Positions 10,957 through 25,516 of a DNA stretch of 64,000 nt are shown here, piece after piece (the stretch's first letter is position 1; every line of letters begins with the position of its first letter). The notes beneath the pieces are model-generated. The model had not been told where the DNA came from. It was given only the letters and a program-made list of their open reading frames with translations, and did no database searches. Origin of the DNA: Batillaria attramentaria (Eukaryota > Mollusca > Gastropoda > Batillariidae); NCBI GenBank assembly GCA_018292915.2, contig JACVVK020000088.1, positions 606,501 through 670,500 of the forward strand, in the 5' to 3' direction. Made by a program: the position numbers and the translations under genes.

Positions 10957-13900
10957 ACCAAAAAACAAAACAAAACAAAAACCAACTAAAAACCCCCGAA
11001 TTTTTCTAGATTAGATTATTGCAACTCTCTCTTGGCTGGTTTACGTGATGACAAAATTCGCCGACTCCAGCGAATTCAAAATTGTGCTGCAAGACTAGTC
11101 TTGAAATAAAGAAAACGGGATGAAGTGAATCGAATGATGTACCAAAAAAAAAAAACCTACCAAAAACCCGCGATTTATTCGGGTCGACTTTTATTTTTTA
11201 TTTTGATTTTTGGTACATCATTCTAAGTTTGGGCATGAAATCTATTGGAAAAAAAGTTAATTTAGATTTTTTTAGGTAGTACCGTGGGTAGTAAACGCGA
11301 AAAAAACTGGTTTTGTGTCTTTGACCATCTGTGCTCATTTTTTGTTTTTACTTTAACGTGACTACTACTCACACCATTGGCGAGAAAAATCGAAATGCAT
11401 ATTTTTCGAATAGAATATCTGCCGACACATCTTGGTGACACACAACCGGCTGCAAGACTCGAAATACATGTTTTTCTAGGCGACTTATGTCGACGCATCG
11501 ATTTGTTGACAAAAAACCGCGATTCAATCGATCAATATGGACAGAAATCCTAGCATTTGCCGTCTCAAGCACTAATGTGTTTGTCAATGACAAAGAACTT
11601 TTTTAACGCAATATAGCGTTTCTCACGAGTCGACACAAATAAATCGCGGGTTTTTGGTTGTTTTTTATTTTTTATTTTTTATTTTGATTTTTGGTACATC
11701 ATTCGAATTTTGGCAATGAAATCTACCAGAAAAAAAGTTAATTTAGATTTTTTTAGGTAGTATCGTGGGTAGTAAACGCGAAAAAAACTGGTTTTGTGTC
11801 TTTGACCATCTGTGCTCATTTTTTTTTTTTTTTTTTTTTTACTTTAACGTGACTACTACTCACACCATTGGCGAGAAAAATCGAAATGCATATTTCTCGA
11901 ATAGAATATCTGTCGACACATCTTGGTGACAGAAAAACCGCGATTCACTCAATCAGTTTCGAGAAATATGCCGACATAAATTTACCGTTGTAAGAACTAA
12001 TGTGCTAGTCTTTGAGAAAGCAATCGTTTTGTTGACATAAAGAGGAGTTCGTTTTTCCCGCCACTGGTGTGAGCAGTAGTCACGTTAATGTCGAAAAACG
12101 GACAGATGGCCAAAGAAACAAATCCAGTTTAATTCGAATTTACGAGGTGAAAAAAATCGAAATTATTATTCGTTTTTTCGGGTAGAGCTCAAACGGAAAC
12201 TTCGTTTCATTCGGGTCGACTCGTGAGAAACGCTAAATTGCGTAAAAACTTTTTTCTTTCTCATTAGTACTTGCATCGGGAAATGCCGGAGTTTAAAGGA
12301 AGCTTCGATTCAGTCGGGTCGACTCGTGCGAAACAGAGAAGCAAAACCATTTTTTTTTCCTGTTTACTACTCATACTAGTATCGATAAAAATCGAAATTA
12401 ATGTATCTCGGGTACAATACATGCCCACACATCGCGTGATTAGGAGAACAATGCCATACTTCGTAAAAACGATTCCTTTCTCAAAGACTAGCACAGAAAC
12501 TCGTGTGAGTAGTAAACGCGAGAAAAACTGGCTTTGCTTTTTTCGACATTAACGTGAGTACGACTCACAAAAATCGAAATGCGTGTTTTTCTACTAGCAG
12601 TAGTCTGGCCATCAAGTTTTCGACACTAACATTGACTACGACTCACACAACCGGCGGCAAGACTGGAAATACATGTTTTTCTAGGCGACTTATGTCGACA
12701 CATCGATTTGTTGACAAAAAACCGCGATTCAATCGATCAATATGGACAGAAATCCTAGCATTTGCCGTCTCAAGCACTAATGTGTTTGTCAATGACAAAG
12801 AACTTTTTTAACGCAATATAGCGTTTCTCACGAGTCGACCCGAATAAATCGCGGGTTTTTGGTTGTTTTTTATTTTTTATTTTGATTTTTGGTACATCAT
12901 TGGAAGTTTGGGCATGAAATCTATTGGAAAAAAAGTTAATTTAGATTTTTTTAGGTAGTACCGTGGGTAGTAAACGCGAAAAAAACTGGTTTTGTGTCTT
13001 TGACCATCTGTGCTCATTTTTTTTTTTACTTTAACGTGACTACTACTCCACACCATTGGCGAGAAAAATCGAAATGCATATTTCTCGAATAGAATATCTG
13101 CCGACACATCTTGGTGACACACAACCGGCTGCAAGACTCGAAATACATGTTTTTCTAGGCGACTTATGTCGACACATCGATTTGTTGACAAAAAACCGCG
13201 ATTCAATCGATCAATATGGACAGAAATCCTTGCATTTGCCGTCTCAAGCACTAATGTGTTTGTCAATGACAAAGAACTTTTTTAACGCAATATAGCGTTT
13301 CTCACGAGTCGACCCGAATAAATCGCGAGTTTTTGGTTGTTTTTTATTTTTTATTTTTTATTTTGATTTTTGGTACATCATTGGAAGTTTGGGCATGAAA
13401 TCTATTGGAAAAAAAGTTAATTTCGATTTTTTTTAGGTAGTACCGTGGGTAGTAAACGCGAAAAAAACTGGTTTTGTGTCTTTGACCATCTGTGCTCATT
13501 TTTTTTTTTTTACTTTAACGTGACTACTACTCCACACCATTGGCGAGAAAAATCGAAATGCATATTTCTCGAATAGAATATCTGCCGACACATCTTGGTG
13601 ACACACAACCGGCTGCAAGACTCGAAATACATGTTTTTCTAGGCGACTTATGTCGACACATCGATTTGTTGACAAAAAACCGCGATTCAATCGATCAATA
13701 TGGACAGAAATCCTAGCATTTGCCGTCTCAAGCACTAATGTGTTTGTCAATGACAAAGAACTTTTTTTAACGCAATATAGCGTTTTTCACGAGTCGACCC
13801 GAATAAATCGCGGGTTTTTGGTTGTTTTTTATTTTTTATTTTTTATTTTGATTTTTGGTTTATCATTCGAAGTTTGGGCATGAAATCTACCGGAAAAAAA

Positions 13901-14426
13901 GTTAATTTAGATTTTTTTTTAGGTAGTATCGTGGGTAGTAAACGCGAAAAAAAACTGGTTTTGTGTCTTTGACCATCTGTGCTCATTTTTTTTTTTTTTT
14001 TTACTTTAACGTGACTACTACTCACACCATTGGCGAGAAAAATCGAAATGCATATTTCTCGAATAGAATATCTGTCGACACATCTTGGTGACAGAAAAAC
14101 CGCGATTCACTCAATCAGTTTCGAGAAATATGCCGACATAAATTTACCGTTGTAAGAACTAATGTGCTAGTCTTTGAGAAAGCAATCGTTTTGTTGACAT
14201 AAAGAGGATTTCGTTTTTCCCGCCACTGGTGTAGTCACGTTAATGTCGAAAAACGCACAGATGGCCAAAGAAACAAATCCAGTTTAATTCAAATTTACGA
14301 GGTGAAAAAAATCGAAATTATTATTCTTTTTTTCGGGTAGAGCTCAAACGGAAACTTCGTTTCATTCGGGTCGACTCGTGAGAAACGCTAAATTGCGTAA
14401 AAACTTTTTTCTTTCTAATTTTCGTT

Positions 14427-15283
14427 ACATCATTCGAAGTTTGGGCATGAAATCTACCTGAAAAAAGGTTAATTTCGATTTTTTAGGTAGTACCGTGGGT
14501 AGTAAACGCGAAAAAAACTGGTTTTGTGTTTGACCATCTGTGCATTTTTTTTTTTTTTTTTTACTTTAACGTGACTACTACTCACATCATTGGCGAGAAA
14601 AATCGAAATGCATATTTATCGAATAGAATATCTTTCGACACATCTTGTTGACAGAAAAACCGCGATTCACTCAACCAGTTTCGAGAAATATGCAGACATT
14701 TACCGTTGTAAGAACTAATGTGCTAGTCTTTGAGAAAGCAATCGTTTTGTTGACATAAAGAGGATTTCGATTTTCCCGCCACTGGTGTGAGCATGAAATC
14801 TACTGGAAAAAAAGTTAATTTCGATTTTTTAGGTAGTACCGTGGGTAGTAAACGCGAAAAAAACTGGTTTTGTGTCTTTGACCATCTGTGCTCATTTTTC
14901 CTCTTTTTTTTTACTTTAACGTGACATTTGCTCACACCAGTGGCGGGAAAATCGAAATCCTCTTTATGTCAACAAAACGATTGCTTTCTCAAAGACTAGC
15001 ACATTAGTTCTTACAACGGTAAATGTCGGCATATTTCTCGAAACTGATTGAGTAAATCGCGGTTTTTCTGTCAACAAGATGTGTCGATAAATATGCATTT
15101 CGATTTTTCTCGCCAATGGTGTGAGTAGTAGTCACGTTAAAGTAAAAAAAAAAACAAAAAAAAATGAGCACAGATGGTCAGACACAAAACCAGTTTTTTT
15201 CGCGTTTACTACCCACGGTACTACCTAAAAAATCGAAATTAACCTTTTTCAGGTAGATTTAATGCGCAAACTTCGAATGATGT
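14427..15283. repeat. Satellite palindrome 6
   Basis: Block B counterpart of 2696-3554. The left arm has lost two bases of GCTCATTT (CTGTGCATTTTT), and the spacer after the right arm keeps the AACAAAACCCAAC variant. Confidence 0.88.
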
Positions 15284-15518
15284 ACCAAAAAACAAAACAA
15301 AACAAAACCCAACTAAAAACCCCCGATTTTTTCTAGATTAGATTATTGCAACTCTCTCTTGGCTGGTTTACGTGATGACAAAATTCGCCGACTCCAGCGA
15401 ATTCAAAATTGTGCTGCAAGACTAGTCTTGAAATAAAGAAAACGGGATGAAGTGAATCGAATGATGTACCAAAAAAAAAAAAACCTACCAAAAACCCGCG
15501 ATTTCTTCGGGTCGACTC

Positions 15519-16236
15519 TAACGTGACTACTACTCACATCATTGGCGAGATAAATCGAAATGCATATTTATCGAATAGAATATCTTTCGACACATCTTGT
15601 TGACAGAAAAACCGCGATTCACTCAACCAGTTTCGAGAAATATGCAGACATTTACCGTTGTAAGAACTAATGTGCTAGTCTTTGAGAAAGCAATCGTTTT
15701 GTTGACATAAAGAGGATTTCGATTTTCCCGCCACTGGTGTGAGCATGAAATCTACCGGAAAAAAAGTTAATTTCGATTTTTTAGGTAGTACCGTGGGTAG
15801 TAAACGCGAAAAAAACTGGTTTTGTGTCTTTGACCATCTGTGCTCATTTTTCCTCTTTTTTTTACTTTAACGTGACATTTGCTCACACCAGTGCCGGGAA
15901 AATCGAAATCCTCTTTATGTCAACAAAACGATTGCTTTCTCAAAGACTAGCACATTAGTTCTTACAACGGTAAATGTCGGCATATTTCTCGAAACTGATT
16001 GAGTAAATCGCGGTTTTTCTGTCAACAAGATGTGTCGATAAATATGCATTTCGATTTTTCTCGCCAATGGTGTGAGTAGTAGTCACGTTAAAGTAAAAAA
16101 AAAAAAAAAAACAAAAATGAGCACAGATGGTCAGACACAAAACCAGTTTTTTTCGCGTTTACTACCCACGGTACTACCTAAAAAATCGAAATTAACCTTT
16201 TTCAGGTAGATTTCATGCCCAAACTTCGAATGATGT
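15519..16236. repeat. Satellite palindrome 7, short left arm
   Basis: Block B counterpart of 3791-4506, beginning at the same GTCGACTC junction. The long poly-A in the right arm has expanded. Confidence 0.85.
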
Positions 16237-19200
16237 ACCAAAAAACAAAACAAAACAAAAACCAACTAAAAACCCCCGATTTTATCTAGATTAGATTATT
16301 GCAACTCACTCTTGGCTGGTTTACGTGATGACAAAATTCGCCGACTCCAGCGAATTCAAAATTGTGCTGCAAGACTAGTCTTGAAATAAAGAAAACGGGA
16401 TGAAGTGAATCGAATGATGTACCAAAAAAAAAAACCTACCAAAAACCCGCGATTTATTCGGGTCGACTCGTGAGAAACGCTATATTGCGTTCTTTGTCAT
16501 TGCAAACACATTAGCGCTTGAAACGGGAAATGCTAGGATTTCTGTCCATATTGATCGATTGAATCGCGGTTTTTTGTCAACAAATCGATGTGTCGACATA
16601 AGTCGCCTAGAAAAACATGTATTTCCAGTCTTGCCGCCGATTGTGTGAGTCGTAGTCAATGTTAGTGTCGAAAACTGCATTGATGGCCAGACTAGTGCTA
16701 GTAGAAAAAAACGCATTTCGACTTTTGTGAGTCGTACTCACGTTAATGTCGAAAAATACATAGACAGCAAAGCCAGTTTTTCTCGCGTTTACTACTCACA
16801 CGAGTTTCTGTGCTAGTCTTTGAGAAAGGAATCGTTTTTACGAAGTATAGCATTGTTCTCCTAATCACGCGATGTGTGGGCATGTATTGTACCCAAGATA
16901 CATTTAACAGACAAAAAAAACAGTCAAAAAGCATTATGCAATAACGAGGAATACTCCAGAATGAAAAACTGACAAAAGATCAACATTCAGGATGATGAAA
17001 ACTCACTGAGATCTTGTCTGAACCCTTTTCATTACATATATGCTTTGAATAGGTAAGTTTAATTTAGCGTTTTTCACGAGTCGACCCGAATAAAACGAAG
17101 TTTCCGTTTGAGCTCTACCCGAAAAAAAGAATAATAATTTCGATTTTTTTCACCTCGTAAATTCGAATTAAACTGGATTTGTATCTTTGGCCATCTGTGC
17201 ATTTTTCGACATTAACGTGACTACTGCTCACACCAGTGGCGGGAAAATCAAAATCCTCTTTATGTCAACAAAACGATTGCTTTCTCAAAGCATAATGCAA
17301 GCACATTAGTTCTTACAACGGTAAATGTCGGCATATTTCTCGAAATATCTGGTTTTGTGTCTTTGACCATCTGTGCTCATTTTTTTACTTTAACGTGACA
17401 CCATTGGCGAGAAAAATCGAAATGCATATTTTTCGAATAGAATATCTGTGGACACATCTTGTTGACAGAAAAACCGCGATTCACTCAATCAGTTTCAAGC
17501 ACTAATGTGTTTGCAATGACAAAGAACGCAATATAGCGTATCTCAGGAGTCGACCCGAATAAATCGTGAGTTTTTGGTAGGTTTTTTTTTTTTTGTTTTT
17601 TTTGTACATCATTCGATTCACTCAATCAGTTTCGAGAAATATGCCGACATTTACCTTTGTAAGAACTAATGTGCTAGTCTTTGAGAAAGCAATCGTTTTG
17701 TTGACATAAAGAGGATTTCGATTTTCCCGCCACTGGTGTGAGCAGTAGTCACGTTAATGTCGACAAATGCACAGATGGCCAAAGAAACAAATCCAGTTTA
17801 ATTCGAATTTACGAGGTGAAAAAAATCGAAATTATTATTCTTTTTTTCGGGTAGAGCTCAAACGGAAACTTCGTTTCATTCGGGTCGACTCGTGAGAAAC
17901 GCTAAATTGCGTCAAAACTTTTTTCTTTCTCATTAGTACTTGCATCGGGAAATGCCGGAGTTTAAAGGAAGCTTCGATTCAGTCGGGTCGACTCGTGCGA
18001 AACAGAGAAGCAAAACCATTTTTTTTTTTTCCTGTTCATACTAGTATCGATAAAAATCGAAATTAATGTATCTCGGGTACAATACATGCCCACACATCGC
18101 GTGATTAGGAGAACAATGCCATACTTCGTAAAAACGATTCCTTTCTCAAAGACTAGCACAGAAACTCGTGTGAGTAGTAAACGCGAGAAAAACTGGCTTT
18201 GCTTTTTTCGACATTAACGTGAGTACGACTCACAAAAATCGAAATGCGTGTTTTTCTACTAGCAGTAGTCTGGCCATCAAGTTTTCGACACTAACATTGA
18301 CTACGACTCACACAACCGGCGGCAAGACTGGAAATACATGTTTTTCTAGGCGACTTATGTCGACACATCGATTTGTTGACAAAAAACCGCGATTCAATCG
18401 ATCAATATGGACAGAAATCCTAGCATTTGCCGTCTCAAGCACTAATGTGTTTGTCAATGACAAAGAACTTTTTTAACGCAATATAGCGTTTCTCACGAGT
18501 CGACCCGAATAAATCGCGGGTTTTTGGTTGTTTTTTATTTTTTAGTTTTTATTTTGATTTTTGGTACATCATTGGAAGTTTGGGCATGAAATCTATTGGA
18601 AAAAAAGTTAATTTAGATTTTTTTAGGTAGTACCGTGGGTAGTAAACGCGAAAAAAACTGGTTTTGTGTCTTTGACCATCTGTGCTCATTTTTTTTTTTA
18701 CTTTAACGTGACTACTACTCCACACCATTGGCGAGAAAAATCGAAATGCATATTTCTCGAATAGAATATCTGCCGACACATCTTGGTGACACACAACCGG
18801 CTGCAAGACTCGAAATACATGTTTTTCTGGGCGACTTATGTCGACACATCGATTTGTTGACAAAAAAACCGCGATTCAATCGATCAATATGGACAGAAAT
18901 CCTAGCATTTGCCGTCTCAAGCACTAATGTGTTTGTCAATGACAAAGAACTTTTTTAACGCAATATAGCGTTTCTCACGAGTCGACCCGAATAAATCGCG
19001 GGTTTTTGGTTGTTTTTTATTTTTTATTTTTTATTTTGATTTTTGGTACATCATTGGAAGTTTGGGCATGAAATCTATTGGAAAAAAAGTTAATTTCGAT
19101 TTTTTTAGGTAGTACCGTGGGTAGTAAACGCGAAAAAAAACTGGTTTTGTGTCTTTGACCATCTGTGCTCATTTTTTTTTTTTACTTTAACGTGACTACT

Positions 19201-20099
19201 ACTCCACACCATTGGCGAGAAAAATCGAAATGCATATTTCTCGAATAGAATATCTGCCGACACATCTTGGTGACACACAACCGGCTGCAAGACTCGAAAT
19301 ACATGTTTTTCTAGGCGACTTATGTCGACACATCGATTTGTTGACAAAAAAAACCGCGATTCAATCGATCAATATGGACAGAAATCCTAGCATTTGCCGT
19401 CTCAAGCACTAACGTGTTTGTCAATGACAAAGAACTTTTTTAACGCAATATAGCGTTTTTCACGAGTCGACCCGAATAAATCGCGGGTTTTTGGTTGTTT
19501 TTTATTTTTTATTTTTTATTTTGATTTTTGGTACATCATTCGAAGTTTGGGCATGAAATCTACCGGAAAAAAAGTTAATTTAGATTTTTTTTTAGGTAGT
19601 ATCGTGGGTAGTAAACGCGAAAAAAAACTGGTTTTGTGTCTTTGACCATCTGTGCTCATTTTTTTTTTTTTTTTTACTTTAACGTGACTACTACTCACAC
19701 CATTGGCGAGAAAAATCGAAATGCATATTTCTCGAATAGAATATCTGTCGACACATCTTGGTGACAGAAAAACCGCGATTCACTCAATCAGTTTCGAGAA
19801 ATATGCCGACATAAATTTACCGTTGTAAGAACTAATGTGCTAGTCTTTGAGAAAGCAATCGTTTTGTTGACATAAAGAGGATTTCGTTTTTCCCGCCACT
19901 GGTGTAGTCACGTTAATGTCGAAAAACGCACAGATGGCCAAAGAAACAAATCCAGTTTAATTCGAATTTACGAGGTGAAAAAAATCGAAATTATTATTCT
20001 TTTTTTCGGGTAGAGCTCAAACGGAAACTTCGTTTCATTCGGGTCGACTCGTGAGAAACGCTAAATTGCGTAAAAACTTTTTTCTTTCTAATTTTCGTT

Positions 20100-20963
20100 A
20101 CATCATTCGAAGTTTGGGCATGAAATCTACCTGAAAAAAGGTTAATTTCGATTTTTTAGGTAGTACCGTGGGTAGTAAACGCGAAAAAAACTGGTTTTGT
20201 GTCTGACCATCTGTGCTCATTTTTTTTATTTTTTTTTTACTTTAACGTGACTACTACTCACATCATTGGCGAGAAAAATCGAAATGCATATTTATCGAAT
20301 AGAATATATCTTTCGACACATCTTGTTGACAGAAAAACCGCGATTCACTCAACCAGTTTCGAGAAATATGCAGACATTTACCGTTGTAAGAACTAATGTG
20401 CTAGTCTTTGAGAAAGCAATCGTTTTGTTGACATAAAGAGGATTTCGATTTTCCCGCCACTGGTGTGAGCATGAAATCTACCGGAAAAAAAGTTAATTTC
20501 GATTTTTTAGGTAGTACCGTGGGTAGTAAACGCGAAAAAAAACTGGTTTTGTGTCTTTGACCATCTGTGCTCATTTTTCCTCTTTTTTTTTACTTTAACG
20601 TGACATTTGCTCACACCAGTGGCGGGAAAATCGAAATCCTCTTTATGTCAACAAAACGATTGCTTTCTCGAAGACTAGCACATTAGGTCTTACAACGGTA
20701 AATGTCGGCATATTTCTCGAAACTGATTGAGTAAATCGCGGTTTTTCTGTCAACAAGATGTGTCGATAAATATGCATTTCGATTTTTCTCGCCAATGGTG
20801 TGAGTAGTAGTCACGTTAAAGTAAAAAAAAAAAAAAAAAAAAAATGAGCACAGATGGTCAGACACAAAACCAGTTTTTTTCGCGTTTACTACCCACGGTA
20901 CTACCTAAAAAATCGAAATTAACCTTTTTCAGGTAGATTTAATGCCCAAACTTCGAATGATGT
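20100..20963. repeat. Satellite palindrome 8
   Basis: Block B counterpart of 8370-9233. Its right-arm poly-A tract is uninterrupted where the partner has AAACAAAA. Confidence 0.88.
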
Positions 20964-21832
20964 ACCAAAAAACAAAACAAAACAAAAACCAACTAAAAAC
21001 CCCCGATTTTTTCTAGATTAGATTATTGCAACTCTCTCTTGGCTGGTTTACGTGATGACAAAATTCGCCGACTCCAGCGAATTCAAAATTGTGCTGCAAG
21101 ACTAGTCTTGAAATAAAGAAAACGGGATGAAGTGAATCGAATGATGTACCAAAAAAAAAAAACCTACCAAAAACCCGCGATTTATTCGGGTCAACTCGTG
21201 AGAAACGCTATATTGCGTTCTTTGTCATTGCAAATTTTTATTTTGATTTTTGGTACATCATTCGAAGTTTGGGCATGAAATCTACCGGAAAAAAAGTTAA
21301 TTTAGATTTTTTTTTAGGTAGTATCGTGGGTAGTAAACGCGAAAAAAAACTGGTTTTGTGTCTTTGACCATCTGTGCTCATTTTTTTTTTTTTTTTTACT
21401 TTAACGTGACTACTACTCACACCATTGGCGAGAAAAATCGAAATGCATATTTCTCGAATAGAATATCTGTCGACACATCTTGGTGACAGAAAAACCGCGA
21501 TTCACTCAATCAGTTTCGAGAAATATGCCGACATAAATTTACCGTTGTAAGAACTAATGTGCTAGTCTTTGAGAAAGCAATCGTTTTGTTGACATAAAGA
21601 GGATTTCGTTTTTCCCGCCACTGGTGTAGTCACGTTAATGTCGAAAAACGCACAGTTGGCCAAAGAAACAAATCCAGTTTAATTCGAATTTACGAGGTGA
21701 AAAAAAATCGAAATTATTATTCTTTTTTTCGGGTAGAGCTCAAACGGAAACTTCGTTTCATTCGGGTCGACTCGTGAGAAACGCTAAATTGCGTAAAAAC
21801 TTTTTTCTTTCTAATTTTCGTTACATCATTCG

Positions 21833-22682
21833 AAGTTTGGGCATGAAATCTACCTGAAAAAAGGTTGATTTCGATTTTTTAGGTAGTACCGTGGGTAGTA
21901 AACGCGAAAAAAACTGGTTTTGTGTCTGACCATCTGTGCTCATTTTTTTTATTTTTTTTTTACTTTAACGTGACTACTACTCACATCATTGGCGAGAAAA
22001 ATCGAAATGCATATTTATCGAATAGAATATATCTTTCGACACATCTTGTTGACAGAAAAACCGCGATTCACTCAACCAGTTTCGAGAAATATGCAGACAT
22101 TTACCGTTGTAAGAACTAATGTGCTAGTCTTTGAGAAAGCAATCGTTTTGTTGACATAAAGAGGATTTCGATTTTCCCGCCACTGGTGTGAGCATGAAAT
22201 CTACCGGAAAAAAAGTTAATTTCGATTTTTTAGGTAGGACCGTGGGTAGTAAACGCGAAAAAAACTGGTTTTGTGTCTTTGACCATCTGTGCTCATTTTT
22301 CCTCTTTTTTTTACTTTAACGTGACATTTGCTCACACCAGTGGCGGGAAAATCGAAATCCTCTTTATGTCAACAAAACGATTGCTTTCTCAAAGACTAGC
22401 ACATTAGGTCTTACAACGGTAAATGTCGGCATATTTCTCGAAACTGATTGAGTAAATCGCGGTTTTTCTGTCAACAAGATGTGTCGATAAATATGCATTT
22501 CGATTTTTCTCGCCAATGGTGTGAGTAGTAGTCACGTTAAAATAAAAAAAAACAAAAAAAAAATGAGCACAGATGGTCAGACACAAAACCAGTTTTTTTC
22601 GCGTTTACTACCCACGGTACTACCTAAAAAATCGAAATTAACCTTTTTCAGGTAGATTTAATGCCCAAACTTCGAATGATGT
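21833..22682. repeat. Satellite palindrome 9
   Basis: Counterpart of 10094-10956 in the left arm and loop. The right arm instead carries AGGTCTTACAACGG and CACGTTAAAATAAA variants, so the right arm may have been exchanged with another copy. Confidence 0.85.
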
Positions 22683-25516
22683 ACCAAAAAACAAAACAAA
22701 ACAAAAACCAACTAAAAACCCCCGATTTTTTCTAGATTAGATTATTGCAACTCTCTCTTGGCTGGTTTACGTGATGACAAAATTCGCCGACTCCAGCGAA
22801 TTCAAAATTGTGCTGCAAGACTAGTCTTGAAATAAAGAAAACGGGATGAAGTGAATCGAATGATGTACCAAAAAAAAAAAAAACCTACCAAAAACCCGCG
22901 ATTTATTCGGGTCGACTCGTGAGAAACGCTATATTGCGTTCTTTGTCATTGCAAACACATTAGCGCTTGAAACGGGAAATGCTAGGATTTCTGTCCATAT
23001 TGATCGATTGAATCGCGGTTTTTTGTCAACAAATCGATGTGTCGACATAAGTCGCCTAGAAAAACATGTATTTCGAGTCTTGCCGCCGATTGTGTGAGTC
23101 GTAGTCAATGTTAGTGTCGAAAACTGCATTGATGGCCAGACTAGTGCTAGTAGAAAAAAACGCATTTCGACTTTTGTGAGTCGTACTCACGTTAATGTCG
23201 AAAAATACATAGACAGCAAAGCCAGTTTTTCTCGCGTTTACTACTCACACGAGTTTCTGTGCTAGTCTTTGAGAAAGGAATCGTTTTTACGAAGTATAGC
23301 ATTGTTCTCCTAATCACGCGATGTGTGGGCATGTATTGTACCCAAGATACATTTAACAGACAAAAAAAACAGTCAAAAAGCATTATGCAATAACGAGGAA
23401 TACTCCAGAATGAAAAACTGACAAAAGATCAACATTTAGGATGATGAAAACTCACTGAGATCTTGTCTGAACCCTTTTCATTACATATATATATGCTTTG
23501 AATAGGTAAGTTTAATTTAGCGTTTTTCACGAGTCGACCCGAATAAAACGAAGTTTCCGTTTGAGCTCTACCCGAAAAAAAGAATAATAATTTCGATTTT
23601 TTTTCACCTCGTAAATTCGAATTAAACTGGATTTGTATCTTTGGCCATCTGTGCATTTTTCGACATTAACGTGACTACTGCTCACACCAGTGGCGGGAAA
23701 ATCAAAATCCTCTTTATGTCAACAAAACGATTGCTTTCTCAAAGCATAATGCAAGCACATTAGTTCTTACAACGGTAAATGTCGGCATATTTCTCGAAAT
23801 ATCTGGTTTTGTGTCTTTGACCATCTGTGCTCATTTTTTTACTTTAACGTGACTACTACTCACACCATTGGCGAGAAAAATCGAAATGCATATTTTTCGG
23901 ATAGAATATCTGTGGACACATCTTGTTGACAGAAAAACCGCGATTCACTCAATCAGTTTCAAGCACTAATGTGTTTGCAATGACAAAGAACGCAATATAG
24001 CGTATCTCAGGAGTCGACCCGAATAAATCGCGAGTTTTTGGTAGTTTTTTTTTTTTTTTTTTTTTGTACATCATTCGATTCACTCAATCAGTTTCGAAAA
24101 ATATGCCGACATTTACCGTTGTAAGAACTAATGTGCTAGTCTTTGAGAAAGCAATCGTTTTGTTGACATAAAGAGGATTTCGATTTTCCCGCCACTGGTG
24201 TGAGCAGTAGTCACGTTAATGTCGACAAATTTACAGATGGCCAAAGAAACAAATCCAGTTTAATTCGAATTTACGAGGTGAAAAACATCGAAATTATTAT
24301 TCTTTTTTTCGGGTAGAGCTCAAACGGAAACTTCGTTTCATTCGGGTCGACTCGTGAGAAACGCTAAATTGCGTAAAAACTTTTTTCTTTCTCATTAGTA
24401 CTTGCATCGGGAAATGCCGGAGTTTAAAGGAAGCTTCGATTCAGTCGGGTCGACTCGTGCGAAACAGAGAAACAAAACCATTTTTTTTTTCCTGTTTACT
24501 ACTCATACTAGTATCGATGAAAATCGAAATTAATCGAAATTAATGTATCTCGGGTACAATACATGCCCAGACATCGCGTGATTAGGAGAACAATGCCATA
24601 CTTCGTAAAAACGATTCCTTTCTCAAAGACTAGCACAGAAACTCGTGTGAGTAGTAAACGCGAGAAAAACTGGCTTTGCTTTTTTCGACATTAACGTGAG
24701 TACGACTCACAAAAATCGAAATGCGTGTTTTTCTACTAGCAGTAGTCTGGCCATCAAGTTTTCGACACTAACATTGACTACGACTCACACAACCGGCGGC
24801 AAGACTGGAAATACATGTTTTTCTAGGCGACTTATGTCGACACATCGATTTGTTGACAAAAAACCGCGATTCAATCGATCAATATGGACAGAAATCCTAG
24901 CATTTGCCGTCTCAAGCACTAATGTGTTTGTCAATGACAAAGAACTTTTTTAACGCAATATAGCGTTTCTCACGAGTCGACCCGAATAAATCGCGGGTTT
25001 TTGGTTGTTTTTTATTTTTTATTTTGATTTTTGGTACATCATTGGAAGTTTGGGCATGAAATCTATTGGAAAAAAAGTTAATTTAGATTTTTTTAGGTAG
25101 TACCGTGGGTAGTAAACGCGAAAAAAACTGGTTTTGTGTCTTTGACCATCTGTGCTCATTTTTTTTTTTACTTTAACGTGACTACTACTCCACACCATTG
25201 GCGAGAAAAATCGAAATGCATATTTCTCGAATAGAATATCTGCCGACACATCTTGGTGACACACAACCGGCTGCAAGACTCGAAATACATGTTTTTCTAG
25301 GCGACTTATGTCGACACATCGATTTGTTGACAAAAAACCGCGATTCAATCGATCAATATGGACAGAAATCCTTGCATTTGCCGTCTCAAGCACTAATGTG
25401 TTTGTCAATGACAAAGAACTTTTTTAACGCAATATAGCGTTTCTCACGAGTCGACCCGAATAAATCGCGGGTTTTTGGTTGTTTTTTATTTTTTATTTTT
25501 TATTTTGATTTTTGGT

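Larger units (their letters stand above)
1643..11188 (+). repeat. Higher-order block A (9.5 kb)
   Basis: This stretch is colinear with 13375-22916 at an offset of 11728-11732 bases. Private variants are shared, for example GTGCCGGGAAAA near 4163 and 15893, GGTCAACTCGTG near 9470 and 21191, and CACAGTTGG near 9924 and 21654. Shared rare variants mean the two blocks were copied from one another recently, not assembled independently from common monomers. The left edge is an abrupt join (ACAAAACGAT to ACATCATTGG) and the right edge falls at a GTCGAC. Confidence 0.85.
13375..22916 (+). repeat. Higher-order block B (9.5 kb), copy of block A
   Basis: Same module order as block A. Scattered differences are mainly poly-A/T length changes plus single substitutions, for example CTTGGTGAC near 18783 against CTTCGTGAC near 7052, and TACCTTTG near 17653 against TACCGTTG near 5923. 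After its right edge it continues with CGTGAGAAACGC and the LINE-bearing module, whereas block A jumps at the same GTCGAC to TTTTATTTTT. The two copies therefore have different right neighbours. Confidence 0.85.
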
